Positions 1 through 7,696 of a DNA stretch of 27,855 nucleotides are shown piece after piece (the first letter of the stretch is position 1; the number at the start of each line of letters is the position of its first letter). Under the pieces are notes generated by a model, which did not search any database, was not told where the DNA came from, and saw nothing but the letters and a program-made list of their open reading frames with translations. Source of the DNA: RGIG5612 sp045604025 (GTDB lineage Bacteria; Bacillota; Clostridia; Lachnospirales; Lachnospiraceae); NCBI GenBank assembly GCA_045604025.1, contig JAZUNG010000075.1:1-27855 (forward strand), given 5' to 3'. A program made the translations under genes and the position numbers.

Positions 1-1
1 C

Positions 2-226
2 AAGATAGATCCGGATCATCCGGAAGAGATTGATATTGGCAAAGTCATGCTCCCTTACAGCGAGATCCGTGAGATAGTGCTGGAAGAGTGGAAAGGCGGC
101 TCTTACGGCGGTGGAGGTGGAACTGGCGCAACAAAATGGTATCAAAGCATCTGGTTCTACCTCGGATGTGCAGCCGTCCTGGCAATCTTAATAACAGCGA
201 TCATACGAAGAAAGAAATCTATGTAA
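2..226 (+). CDS. C-terminal fragment of an unknown membrane-anchored protein
   Basis: An open frame enters from the left edge and ends at TAA 224-226, giving the last 74 residues of a protein. The fragment has a charged stretch containing YSEIREIVLEEW, a glycine-rich linker (GGSYGGGGGTG), one hydrophobic membrane-spanning segment of about 20 residues, and a basic tail RRKKSM. This is the layout of an extracytoplasmic domain held by a C-terminal anchor. There is no LPxTG-like motif before the membrane segment, so sortase attachment is not indicated. It converges with the prsW-like gene, whose stop lies 29 bases further on, and no clear terminator lies between them. The family is not recognised; the missing N-terminal part would be needed to name it. 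Confidence 0.6.
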   Translation, partial: KIDPDHPEEIDIGKVMLPYSEIREIVLEEWKGGSYGGGGGTGATKWYQSIWFYLGCAAVLAILITAIIRRKKSM

Positions 227-255
227 GTCTGGTTCTGGTTATCTATTTACAAAAC

Positions 256-975
256 TCAGATATACTGATCCCTCTTTGATGATCTGCTTACCAGAATAAA
301 GGATATTGCGAACATAACTACTACAAATGCTATGAAATACCAGTTACTGCTCTGGCTGCTGGCGATATAATCATATGTTCCATGAAGCAATGCAGGTACG
401 ATAATAGCCAATACATTGAAGGCTTTTGAAGCGCCTGAATAATTGCGATTACTGTATTTCTTTGCTATTCCGTAGAAGACACCCATGAATATTCCAAAGC
501 ATGCATGACCCGGAATTGCAGTTAGAGCTCTGACAAATGCTGTTCCCAACCCATAGCGCATTACATAGCTGATATTTTCCCACAATGCAAATCCTAATGA
601 AACAAAAACAGCATAAACAACGCCATCATACTGACAGTTGAATTCTAAAGATCTCCAGGTGCGGCGCCTGAGCATGAAATATTTTGCACCTTCCTCTGAA
701 AATGCAACTATTACAAAGTATAGCAGGATATTGTACAGAGTACTGGTATCAGCAACAGTCAGATTCAGAAGCAGACTGAGGAGCCATTCGGCTACCAGTG
801 CGATCAGAGATGATAATACACCTGCAATTACCAGCCGCCATATCAGCTGAGGGGATTCTTTCTCAAGCCTGTCTGAACGATAAACCTTGATCATCAGAAA
901 GATAGCAGGAATAACAGCGGCAATTACCAGAATATAGTTATAAGTAAAAAGTGCGGGTAACAGGAAATAGAACAT
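256..975 (-). CDS. prsW: PrsW-family glutamic-type intramembrane protease
   Basis: This is a 239-residue multi-pass membrane protein of the PrsW/CAAX-protease-like superfamily. These enzymes cut substrates inside the membrane; in Bacillus subtilis PrsW starts degradation of the anti-sigma factor RsiW. The family motifs are all visible: SEEGAK (E94, E95, K98), the FxxxEN motif in FALWEN (E133, N134), H157 in GHACFGIFMG, and H198/D202 in LLHGTYD. Roughly seven to eight hydrophobic segments surround them. The start ATG has a good ribosome binding site (AAAAGGAG, revcomp near 979-986). No anti-sigma or sigma gene lies nearby, so its substrate cannot be inferred from context. The gene follows the leftward FMN dehydrogenase at a distance of 92 bases. 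The family call is secure; the symbol is by homology only. Confidence 0.88.
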   Translation of the reverse strand: MFYFLLPALFTYNYILVIAAVIPAIFLMIKVYRSDRLEKESPQLIWRLVIAGVLSSLIALVAEWLLSLLLNLTVADTSTLYNILLYFVIVAFSEEGAKYFMLRRRTWRSLEFNCQYDGVVYAVFVSLGFALWENISYVMRYGLGTAFVRALTAIPGHACFGIFMGVFYGIAKKYSNRNYSGASKAFNVLAIIVPALLHGTYDYIASSQSSNWYFIAFVVVMFAISFILVSRSSKRDQYI

Positions 976-1000
976 ACAGGCTCCTTTTCTTTATACATAC

Positions 1001-1030
1001 GGGGCATCTTCATATTATGAAAGATGCCCC
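1001..1030. terminator. Perfect 10-bp hairpin between FMN dehydrogenase and prsW
   Basis: GGGGCATCTT (1001-1010) and AAGATGCCCC (1021-1030) are exact inverted repeats with a 10-base loop. On the plus strand the stem is followed by TTTGTTGTGTTT, a broken T tract. On the minus strand, the direction of both flanking genes, the stem is followed by GTATGTATAAAG, which is not U-rich. It may be a weak terminator, or a structured leader element of prsW. The stem is certain; the role is not. Confidence 0.45.
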
Positions 1031-1054
1031 TTTGTTGTGTTTGATCCTTTAATC

Positions 1055-1060
1055 ATTATA
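1055..1060 (-). promoter_or_regulatory. Possible -10 box for the prsW gene
   Basis: A perfect TATAAT (plus strand ATTATA) lies just after the stop codon of the FMN dehydrogenase on the minus strand. No convincing -35 box stands 16-18 bases upstream, so this is only a candidate. If real, the 10-bp hairpin at 1001-1030 would lie inside the prsW leader. Confidence 0.25.
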
Positions 1061-1067
1061 TAACAGT

Positions 1068-1985
1068 TTACGGAAGAATGATAGAGTCCTTATTAATATG
1101 CTTTAGATCCGGTGATCCGGTATTGGCCATAGCACCTTTCAGCTCGGCGGTCATCTCCAGGACTTTGGTCTCCAAAGCCTCGGCTCCATCTTTAACAAAT
1201 ACACCGATCAGGTTTCTGGCGCAGAGAACTCCGTTTGCACCCAGAGCAAGAGCCTTGAATGCATCATACCCAGTCAGAATGCCTCCATCCAGCAGTATCT
1301 GGAAGTCATCACCTACAGCCTTGCGGATCTCAGGAAGAATCCTGAGAGGAGGTACTGCACAGGGGAATCTGTTGTTGTGTCCTGAAACTACGATTCCTGA
1401 AGCTCCGGCTTCTTTTGCAGCCAGGGCATCAGCTACTGAAAGGATTCCCTTGAGATAGAATGGCAGCTCAGACGCATTTGCAAAAAGGGCCAGCTCATCG
1501 ATGGTCTTGGGTGCAAATGGCTGTCTCTGACCATCCAGCTCTCCGTATACAGTCAGGCCATGGTCGATATCCATAGCATATCCAACAGCGCCGTGGTCAG
1601 TATCGAACTTAATAGCATCAAGAACAGCATTATTGTCAGCCAGCGGCTTGATCACACGTACGCCCGGGATGCCTGCAGCGAGGACCTTCTCCCAGCTTTC
1701 CTGATCGTGAAAACCGGTCCAGAAAACAGAGCCGGCTTCTTTCATGGCATTGGCAAACATAAAGCAGCCATCAGGACCTGCATTCTGATAACCGCCTACA
1801 GGACCGGCCATGATAGGAGTGTCAAAAACCTTTCCATGGAAGTCATATGAAACATCGGGAACATTGCTTCCGATATACTGATAAGCAATGGTTATCTTGT
1901 CACGATACTCATCAGACAGAGTATTGGAATTCATTGCCTTGATGACTGCGGGACCCTTGTGGGTAGGTACATATTTCTTTGCCAT
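1068..1985 (-). CDS. Short FMN-dependent alpha-hydroxy-acid dehydrogenase/oxidase family protein
   Basis: This 305-residue protein belongs to the FMN-dependent alpha-hydroxy-acid dehydrogenase family (lactate/glycolate oxidase type TIM barrel). It has the FMN-contacting lysine in FYLKGI (K179), the active-site His/Arg pair in SGHNNR (H203, R206; the family norm is SNHGGR with the same spacing), and the phosphate-binding segment LLDGGILTGYDAFKALALGA ending in CAR (D233-R257). It is shorter than the usual 350-400 residues, with an abbreviated N-terminus, as seen in many clostridial relatives. Likely chemistry is flavin-dependent oxidation of a 2-hydroxy acid; the substrate is unknown. The start is ATG with AAAAAGGAGA about 7 bases upstream. 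It is divergent from the pilus operon and has its own promoter (2029-2057). Confidence 0.85.
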   Translation of the reverse strand: MAKKYVPTHKGPAVIKAMNSNTLSDEYRDKITIAYQYIGSNVPDVSYDFHGKVFDTPIMAGPVGGYQNAGPDGCFMFANAMKEAGSVFWTGFHDQESWEKVLAAGIPGVRVIKPLADNNAVLDAIKFDTDHGAVGYAMDIDHGLTVYGELDGQRQPFAPKTIDELALFANASELPFYLKGILSVADALAAKEAGASGIVVSGHNNRFPCAVPPLRILPEIRKAVGDDFQILLDGGILTGYDAFKALALGANGVLCARNLIGVFVKDGAEALETKVLEMTAELKGAMANTGSPDLKHINKDSIILP

Positions 1986-2028
1986 AATACAATCTCCTTT
2001 TTAATGTATTGCAGTTCTTTATGAGAGT

Positions 2029-2067
2029 ATTATATCTGAAATAAGGATTTTGTGAAACAAAAAATCC
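2029..2067 (-). promoter_or_regulatory. Promoter of the FMN dehydrogenase with an overlapping inverted repeat
   Basis: On the minus strand a perfect -10 TATAAT (plus 2029-2034) lies 17 bases from a partial -35 TTTCAC (plus 2052-2057). The -35 sits inside the loop of an inverted repeat, GGATTTT (2045-2051) and AAAATCC (2061-2067). A dyad covering a -35 box is a common operator position, so a repressor or activator site is plausible. A second small dyad, CATTCT/AGAATG (2079-2084, 2092-2097), lies beyond it. Confidence 0.5.
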
Positions 2068-2114
2068 ATGCAGATTTCCATTCTCCTTAAAAGAATGTAT
2101 TACACTTTATTTTT

Positions 2115-2232
2115 ATGTTCAGATTTCACAAATCGTATCTGACAGGCTATTTTCTTCTTGCAAACGCGATCCGGCAAATGCTATCATAACTTCACTCTTA
2201 GGAGATTCTCCTGGCTGGTTCAGCCATTTTTT
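2115..2232 (+). promoter_or_regulatory. Candidate leader and attenuator of the pilus operon
   Basis: Within the 333-base gap 1986-2318, two tandem short hairpins, AGGAG-att-CTCCT (2200-2212) and TGGCTG-gtt-CAGCCA (2212-2226), are followed by six T (2227-2232). This is an intrinsic-terminator layout pointing rightward, yet no rightward gene ends upstream, because the neighbour on the left is transcribed away. An open frame of 24 codons (ATG 2115 to TAA 2187-2189) stops 10 bases before the first hairpin, though it has no clear ribosome binding site. A candidate promoter, TTGCAA (2158-2163) -18- TATCAT (2182-2187) with a TG extension, would start transcripts just before the hairpins. A further upstream candidate is TTTCCA (2075-2080) -17- TATTAC (2098-2103). 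Confidence 0.45.
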
Positions 2233-2272
2233 CAACAGATCATATGATCATTTTTATCACATTTCGTATCTG
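2126..2272 (+). repeat. Pair of direct repeats in the pilus control region
   Basis: TCACAaatCGTATCTG (2126-2141) and TCACAtttCGTATCTG (2257-2272) match at 14 of 16 positions and are 131 bases apart. Between them lie the hairpins and a perfect 12-base palindrome GATCATATGATC (2238-2249). Two copies flanking a leader suggest binding sites for a regulator, but no regulator gene is in the window. Confidence 0.4.
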
Positions 2273-2318
2273 CGTATTCTGATGCAGATCATCATTTCAT
2301 TTCAAAAGGAGTTCTTAT

Positions 2319-5300
2319 ATGTCTATCTTTAATTCTAAAAAGAAACGTATCATTCAACGTATTTCATCACTGATGGTATCCGCGCTGATGTGCTGTCAGC
2401 TGACAGGCATCATATGTCAGATACCGGCACATGCAGCTCTCTCTGGCAATTCTGTCATCGACACATCCCGCACAGGAACTTTGGTCATTCACAAGATAAT
2501 TGAAAATGACGGTTCGCTTATGAATGCTGATGGTATCGCCGTTGAAAACGACTATATCCCGGTCAGCAATGTAGGATTTGACTATGTCAGGATCGCGGAT
2601 TTTGAAACCGTATCCGGTATAGTAGTGTCGCGAAATGGAGCGGTGGATCTGGAGTCCTCGGGAGGGGTCACATCGGTCGGCAATTATTTTAGAGCAGATG
2701 AGTGCCTTGCGGAACTGTTTGAGGCCGCTGGTGAGATCCCGAAGGCTACATATATCAAAGTTTCGGTAACTGACCCTGGACACGCGACTCTTCAGCAGGA
2801 GTTTGATGCCGACAGATCAGCTCATCTCCTGCAGGCAGAGCAGGAGCCGGTGAATGCAGCGGAAGCAGATCTGGAAGAAGCATCTGACAGGCTGTCAGCT
2901 GCACGGAAGGCATATTCTGAGGGTGTCAGCGCATCACTGTCCGCAGCATCTGCATCCGCTCATGCAGATAATGCACTGCAGAAGGCTATAGCTGCGAGGG
3001 ACGAAGCACAGCAGGCTTTTGAGGAAGCCACCAGATGCATGCAGCAGGAGTCAGATGCCTTTGCTGCAGCAACTACAGCTTATAATGATGCAATGAGACA
3101 GCTTTCAGAAGCACAGACTGTATTTGAAGATGCCAAAGGCCGCTATATGGGCGGAGATGATGGAACGCAGCAGCGCCTCGCGGATGCACAGAAGGCATAT
3201 TATGAGGCATCAATAGCAGTAAGAGAGGCATCCGAACAGAAAACTGCTGCAGCCGCTAAGGCCGGATCTGCAGCGTCAGTTCTTGCGGACGCACAGGAGT
3301 CACTCACTGCAGCAGAGGACATACTGGAGCAGGTCAGAGCGCTGAATGCGCAGACTGGGACAGATATTTCCGAGACTGGTGCAGCGAACGCGCTGAAATA
3401 TGCCCTGGAGCAATATGAACATGCATCGGCATACTACGAACAGGCCCTGGCAGCATCCACGGAGGCAGATGAAGCGCTCGTGGCTGCAGAAGATGCCCTG
3501 AGTGAGGCTCAGGAGCGATTGTCTGATGCGTCCTCAGCATTGAATGAAGTGTGCGCAGCAGATACCGCTGCATACGAAGCATATGCGGATGCCTTGAAGA
3601 AACTGAATCTGGCAGTCAGCGCGTTGGCGGATGCTTTAGCAGCACAGAATGAATTATCAGAGAGTCAGCAGGCTGCATCATCCAGATTGTCAGCGGCAAC
3701 CGCTGCCCTGGATAGTGCCAGAGAAGCCGCCAGCGAAGCACAGGAAGCATACGACAGGGATGTAAGCCTGCAGAATGGCCAGGATGTTGATACAGAGTCG
3801 TTAAGGGAAGCAAAAGAGTCTGCAGAGCAGGCATATGTGGCAGCACAAAACGCATATAACGAAGCAGTATCCGTACTGGACAGCACAGCGGCTGCCCACG
3901 GCATTACAAAGGTATATACGACTGAAGAACTGGAGCGTGCCATGCAGAAGATCATAACCACTCTGGGTGAGGAACGTATAAACAAATGGGTATGCGAACA
4001 TGCGCCGACGGTCAGACCCAATACGCTCTCTACTATGGGTGAAGAGTCGGAAGGATATACGGACGACCGAGGTATAGTGTGCTTTTCTGGGCTTCAGCTG
4101 GGTCTGTACATGGTCTCCGAAACCGACATGTCATACCATGACGGATATGCAGGCGCGTGGAATGATCAGGAGTCCGGAAGCATAAATAACAGTGAGACAA
4201 ATCATTACGACGGCTCAGGCTATCATATCCAGCCTGTGGATGGCTGGGATCAGGAAACAGTCCACTCATATCAGGCAGGCGATGTGTACAGAGAATCAGT
4301 CAATCCTGAATGTCCTGTGCTGGAGTCACCTGCGGCACCGTTCCTGGTATCACTTCCTACGACCAACACTACAGATACCAACGGAATGACTGCAGCCGGG
4401 GATAATGAAGGAGCAGCCGGTACAGTATGGCAGTATACGGTCGATGTGTACCCGAAGAACCAGACTACAGGTATCTATAAAAGAATAGTCGACCCGGATG
4501 AGAAGAGCGGCACGGAGACTCTCAGAACTTCTGAAGATTATCAGATCGGTGACCGCATAGAGCAGGTCATCTGGGCGGATGCACCTGTACTGCAGAAGAA
4601 CTATCTATTCGATACCAGTGACGAGGGCTTCGGAGATGGTGTGCGGGGCGACCTTGCGGACCGTGAGGATCTGTCATCATCGGTCAATGAACACCTGGGA
4701 TATGTGATCTCAGATACCATGACACGCGGACTGACATTTGACAGAGTTACATCAGTCAGTATCATCCCTGCCAGAGCGTTGTCCGGATATCAGGGGAAGA
4801 TCCCGCAGAGCGTGGATGCATTCGATATCGTCAGGGATGCAGCTGATGACGAGGGCGAAGAGCTGATTGAAGAAGAGGATTATATAGTTGTAAATACAAA
4901 TGATGAGCAGGTGGACCTGATAGACAGTGAAGGCAACACCCAGACCGTGATAGAGCGTATCACATCTGACGAATATCATGGATTTGCGGTTGTATTTACA
5001 GGAAACGGCCTGGAGAAGCTGAACAGACGCAGCTCGGACAGTATAGTCGTAGTCAGATTCGTATCGATGCTGAACAGAAGCGCATGCATAGGCCAGGTGC
5101 CCGAAAACATGAATTATCCTTCCCTGTACTGGGTAAATACCAATACATCATTCAGAACTATCAGGGGCAATGAAGTCTATGACTATACCTATGAACTGCA
5201 GCTTAAGAAGAACGGTGTAGCAGACGGAAGAAACGTCAGATTTACGGTCAGGCGTACGGATATGGATATTGAAAACGGTGACATCTCTCAGACGCGCGAT

Positions 5301-5912
5301 AAAGATCTGACAGACACAGTTTCTGACAGACAGTCCTATGGAGCAGATGACAGTATGAGATTCGTTCGCGAGGAAGACGGTATCTACCATGTATGGGGTT
5401 ATCTGCCTGGAGAAAACGCGGATGAAGGTGATGATGCGGATGCCTTTGAAACATCTGAAGTAGGCGGTATCACATACAACACAGTCACACCGTCTGAATC
5501 TGGATATCTCATCCTGAAAGGTCTGGACAGCAACGACTATACATTTAAGGAGATCATGACCGAGGATGAGAACAACCTTCTGAAAGAAACATTTACTGTC
5601 TCGCTGAGGGCAGATGACGACGTGCAGATGTCTCTGAGAGATGGCAGACTTGTTTTGGCATATGTTACCTCAGGCGGACAGTCTGCGGATATAACCGTAG
5701 GCGTTGCCGGTATCTCACACGGCCAGGATGTAAATGACCTAATCCCCCTGAACCAGGGTATCGCAGCTATGGAAGTGGAAAACTTCGATGCTGTTGATCT
5801 CAGGATGGGAGGAAGAGGCCTGACCGCCATTTATATCATCGGAAGCATCAGTCTGGTTCTGACAGCAGTATCGCTGATAGCTATCAGAAAGAAAAAATGC
5901 GCAAATCACTGA
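2319..5912 (+). CDS. Giant shaft (backbone) pilin with inserted coiled coil, sortase-assembled
   Basis: This 1197-residue secreted protein resembles SpaH/EbpC-type backbone pilins, which are normally about 450-700 residues. Order: signal peptide (1-40, basic start, AHAAL cleavage region); first half of pilin domain 1 (52-155); an Ala/Glu-rich helical segment with no prolines over long runs (about 157-525), strongly coiled-coil-like; second half of domain 1 ending in an E-box, GLYMVSETD (E601); PFLVSLP; the pilin motif WQYTVDVYPKN with the polymerising lysine K713; domain 2 with K721; domain 3 with E-box FKEIMT (E1078); C-terminal membrane segment (1168-1189) and RKKK tail. The sorting motif is not LPxTG but LRMGGRG. 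The start ATG has AAAAGGAG 7 bases upstream. It is first of five linked genes and overlaps the next by 16 bases. Folding by internal isopeptide bonds is inferred from the family. Confidence 0.88.
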   Translation: MSIFNSKKKRIIQRISSLMVSALMCCQLTGIICQIPAHAALSGNSVIDTSRTGTLVIHKIIENDGSLMNADGIAVENDYIPVSNVGFDYVRIADFETVSGIVVSRNGAVDLESSGGVTSVGNYFRADECLAELFEAAGEIPKATYIKVSVTDPGHATLQQEFDADRSAHLLQAEQEPVNAAEADLEEASDRLSAARKAYSEGVSASLSAASASAHADNALQKAIAARDEAQQAFEEATRCMQQESDAFAAATTAYNDAMRQLSEAQTVFEDAKGRYMGGDDGTQQRLADAQKAYYEASIAVREASEQKTAAAAKAGSAASVLADAQESLTAAEDILEQVRALNAQTGTDISETGAANALKYALEQYEHASAYYEQALAASTEADEALVAAEDALSEAQERLSDASSALNEVCAADTAAYEAYADALKKLNLAVSALADALAAQNELSESQQAASSRLSAATAALDSAREAASEAQEAYDRDVSLQNGQDVDTESLREAKESAEQAYVAAQNAYNEAVSVLDSTAAAHGITKVYTTEELERAMQKIITTLGEERINKWVCEHAPTVRPNTLSTMGEESEGYTDDRGIVCFSGLQLGLYMVSETDMSYHDGYAGAWNDQESGSINNSETNHYDGSGYHIQPVDGWDQETVHSYQAGDVYRESVNPECPVLESPAAPFLVSLPTTNTTDTNGMTAAGDNEGAAGTVWQYTVDVYPKNQTTGIYKRIVDPDEKSGTETLRTSEDYQIGDRIEQVIWADAPVLQKNYLFDTSDEGFGDGVRGDLADREDLSSSVNEHLGYVISDTMTRGLTFDRVTSVSIIPARALSGYQGKIPQSVDAFDIVRDAADDEGEELIEEEDYIVVNTNDEQVDLIDSEGNTQTVIERITSDEYHGFAVVFTGNGLEKLNRRSSDSIVVVRFVSMLNRSACIGQVPENMNYPSLYWVNTNTSFRTIRGNEVYDYTYELQLKKNGVADGRNVRFTVRRTDMDIENGDISQTRDKDLTDTVSDRQSYGADDSMRFVREEDGIYHVWGYLPGENADEGDDADAFETSEVGGITYNTVTPSESGYLILKGLDSNDYTFKEIMTEDENNLLKETFTVSLRADDDVQMSLRDGRLVLAYVTSGGQSADITVGVAGISHGQDVNDLIPLNQGIAAMEVENFDAVDLRMGGRGLTAIYIIGSISLVLTAVSLIAIRKKKCANH

Positions 5913-6748
5913 TGCTCATTATATTGACAATTGCTGCATGCCTGATGGTGTATCCGTCATTTGCAGCGAGCATATCGGATTACAGACAGACCCTGATCAT
6001 CAGCGGTCTGTCTGGAGATCTTCAGAAACTGTCATCTGAAGAGGTATTCTCCCTGAAACAGTCAGCGGAGCAGTTCAATGAAATGGTATTCGCCTCTCAG
6101 CGGAGCAGGCCGTACAGGTATACAGGAGAATCATACGAAGACCCCCTGTATGACGCACAGCTGAAGACATCCCCGCTGTCATCTGTGATGGGATATCTGG
6201 AAATACCATTCACGGGGGCGTATATACCCATAGTTCACGGCACCAGATCCGAGGAGCTGACATATCAGGCAGGCCATCTGTACGGCACGTCTCTGCCATG
6301 GGGAGGGATCAATACCCATGCGGTCATCGGAGCGCATACAGGGCTTACAAATGCGAAGCTTTTTGACGGCCTGGAGAAAGCTGCGCCCGGGGATGCAGTT
6401 CTGATCCATGTTCTGGATGAGATCCATATTTATACAGTGACGGATATTAACACAGTCCTTCCGGAGGCAGCGGACAATTACCTGCAGACAGAAGCGGGCA
6501 GGGATCTGCTTACTCTGTATACATGTACCCCTCCGGGTATCAACAGCCACAGGCTTCTGGTCAGATGTGAAAGGACAGGGACCATGCAGGCAGACAGCTC
6601 TGCAGGCGGCCAGGGAAGGACAGACAGCCGCAATACAGCTGCGCTCATCAGAGCAATATGCTGGGCGCTGGTCCCTTTGGCAGTCCTGACAGTAGGTCTG
6701 TTCCTGGTGAAGAGATCCGGAAAGAAAGAGAAGAGGCACAGACAGTGA
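5897..6748 (+). CDS. Class C (pilus-polymerising) sortase
   Basis: This 283-residue membrane cysteine transpeptidase links pilin subunits at the cell surface by joining a sorting-signal carbonyl to a pilin lysine. Visible features are an N-terminal signal/anchor (4-24), a lid-like motif EDPLY (81-85) ahead of the barrel as in class C enzymes, the catalytic His in VIGAHTGL (H147), the catalytic Cys in LYTCTPPG (C210), the Arg in NSHRLLVRCER (R219), and a second membrane segment (251-272) with a basic tail, also typical of class C. The frame starts inside the pilin gene. A second in-frame ATG at 5912 overlaps the pilin stop (TGATG), so coupled initiation is possible, but the upstream start keeps the Arg-Lys needed for a good signal peptide. 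Its position right after the shaft gene fits shaft polymerisation. Confidence 0.93.
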   Translation: MRKSLMLIILTIAACLMVYPSFAASISDYRQTLIISGLSGDLQKLSSEEVFSLKQSAEQFNEMVFASQRSRPYRYTGESYEDPLYDAQLKTSPLSSVMGYLEIPFTGAYIPIVHGTRSEELTYQAGHLYGTSLPWGGINTHAVIGAHTGLTNAKLFDGLEKAAPGDAVLIHVLDEIHIYTVTDINTVLPEAADNYLQTEAGRDLLTLYTCTPPGINSHRLLVRCERTGTMQADSSAGGQGRTDSRNTAALIRAICWALVPLAVLTVGLFLVKRSGKKEKRHRQ

Positions 6749-7686
6749 AAAGAATACTGATAATACTTTTGACCGCCATATCATGCCTGATATGGATGGC
6801 TCCCTGTATGGCAGCGTCGGATGCAGATGCGGTCATAGATCCTGACAGGGCATGCAGAATACTTATTGACTATAAGGAAGATATTGAAGGAAGCGATCCT
6901 GTGATCGGTGCAGGTTTTACGGCATACAGAATCGCCGCGCTGAATGAGTATGGCGGATATGAAATGCTGAACGGGCTTCCCGAACCGGATGCAGATGATC
7001 CGGATACCGGAAGTATCCTGGATGCAGTCAGGGAGCTGGTCGGTAAAGATCCTGAATGTATGGATGTTTACAGAACGATTACGGATCAGGACGGTATGGG
7101 AGCGTTCCTTTCAGTCAGGAGCGGACTCTATATTATAGAAGAAACATACCTTGCAGCGGGGCATTTTGCATCGGAGCCTTGCCTGATACAGGTCCCGTAT
7201 ACAGAAGACAATGTGTGGGTTTATGAACGAAAGGCAGAGCCCAAGGCCAGACCGGCTGGGAATCTCCTAATCTCTAAAACAGTAAGGAGCACCAGAGGCG
7301 ACCATAAAGATCAGGAGTTCCATTTTCAGGTCATTCTGGAAGGGATCACTGATCCGGTGCACTACATAAAAGGCAAAGAAGACGGATATATCCGCAGCGG
7401 GGACAGCATAGCTCTGAAGGACGGAGAAAGCGTCATGCTGGAGATGATCCCTGCAGGAACTGCCTACAGAGTGTACGAGTTGGAGGCAGATGCAGGGGAG
7501 TTCCTCACCACATTTACAGGTGCAGAAGGGCATATCAGCAGGAAGGATATAGCTGTAGCAACCTTTATCAATACACAGCTTCCTCCTCCCACGGGAGACG
7601 TTCCGTTGGAGTATATAACCGCAGGTATCTCTCTCATTTCGCTGGGATCCGCATGCATGCTGATATTCAGGTTGAGGAAGATATAA
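6745..7686 (+). CDS. Basal/minor pilin with LPPPTG sorting signal
   Basis: The best start is GTG 6745, which overlaps the sortase stop (GTGA) and gives a clean signal peptide (MKRILIILLTAISC..., cleavage near CMAA); an upstream ATG in the same frame only extends into sortase coding sequence. The 313-residue protein looks like SpaB/FctB-type basal pilins. Domain 1 (about 36-165) ends with an E-box in SGLYIIEET and a WVYERKAEPK stretch, where K168 is the likely sortase-accepting lysine. A second Ig-like domain of the FctA/DUF5979 type spans 172-277 (LLISKTV, YRVYELE). The C-terminus has LPPPTGD (279-285), a hydrophobic segment and RLRKI. This is the only canonical-looking sorting signal in the locus, which fits a subunit attached to peptidoglycan. 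It is followed by the tip gene after 10 bases. Confidence 0.85.
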   Translation: MKRILIILLTAISCLIWMAPCMAASDADAVIDPDRACRILIDYKEDIEGSDPVIGAGFTAYRIAALNEYGGYEMLNGLPEPDADDPDTGSILDAVRELVGKDPECMDVYRTITDQDGMGAFLSVRSGLYIIEETYLAAGHFASEPCLIQVPYTEDNVWVYERKAEPKARPAGNLLISKTVRSTRGDHKDQEFHFQVILEGITDPVHYIKGKEDGYIRSGDSIALKDGESVMLEMIPAGTAYRVYELEADAGEFLTTFTGAEGHISRKDIAVATFINTQLPPPTGDVPLEYITAGISLISLGSACMLIFRLRKI

Positions 7687-7696
7687 GGAGCAGAAG

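Noticed and set aside
3665..4021. Minus-strand open frames opposite the shaft pilin coiled coil
   Set aside because: They mirror the alanine-rich repeats on the coding strand, have no ribosome site and resemble no protein family.
6658..6744. In-frame upstream extension of the basal pilin
   Set aside because: It overlaps the sortase membrane tail; GTG 6745 gives a proper signal peptide and overlaps the sortase stop.
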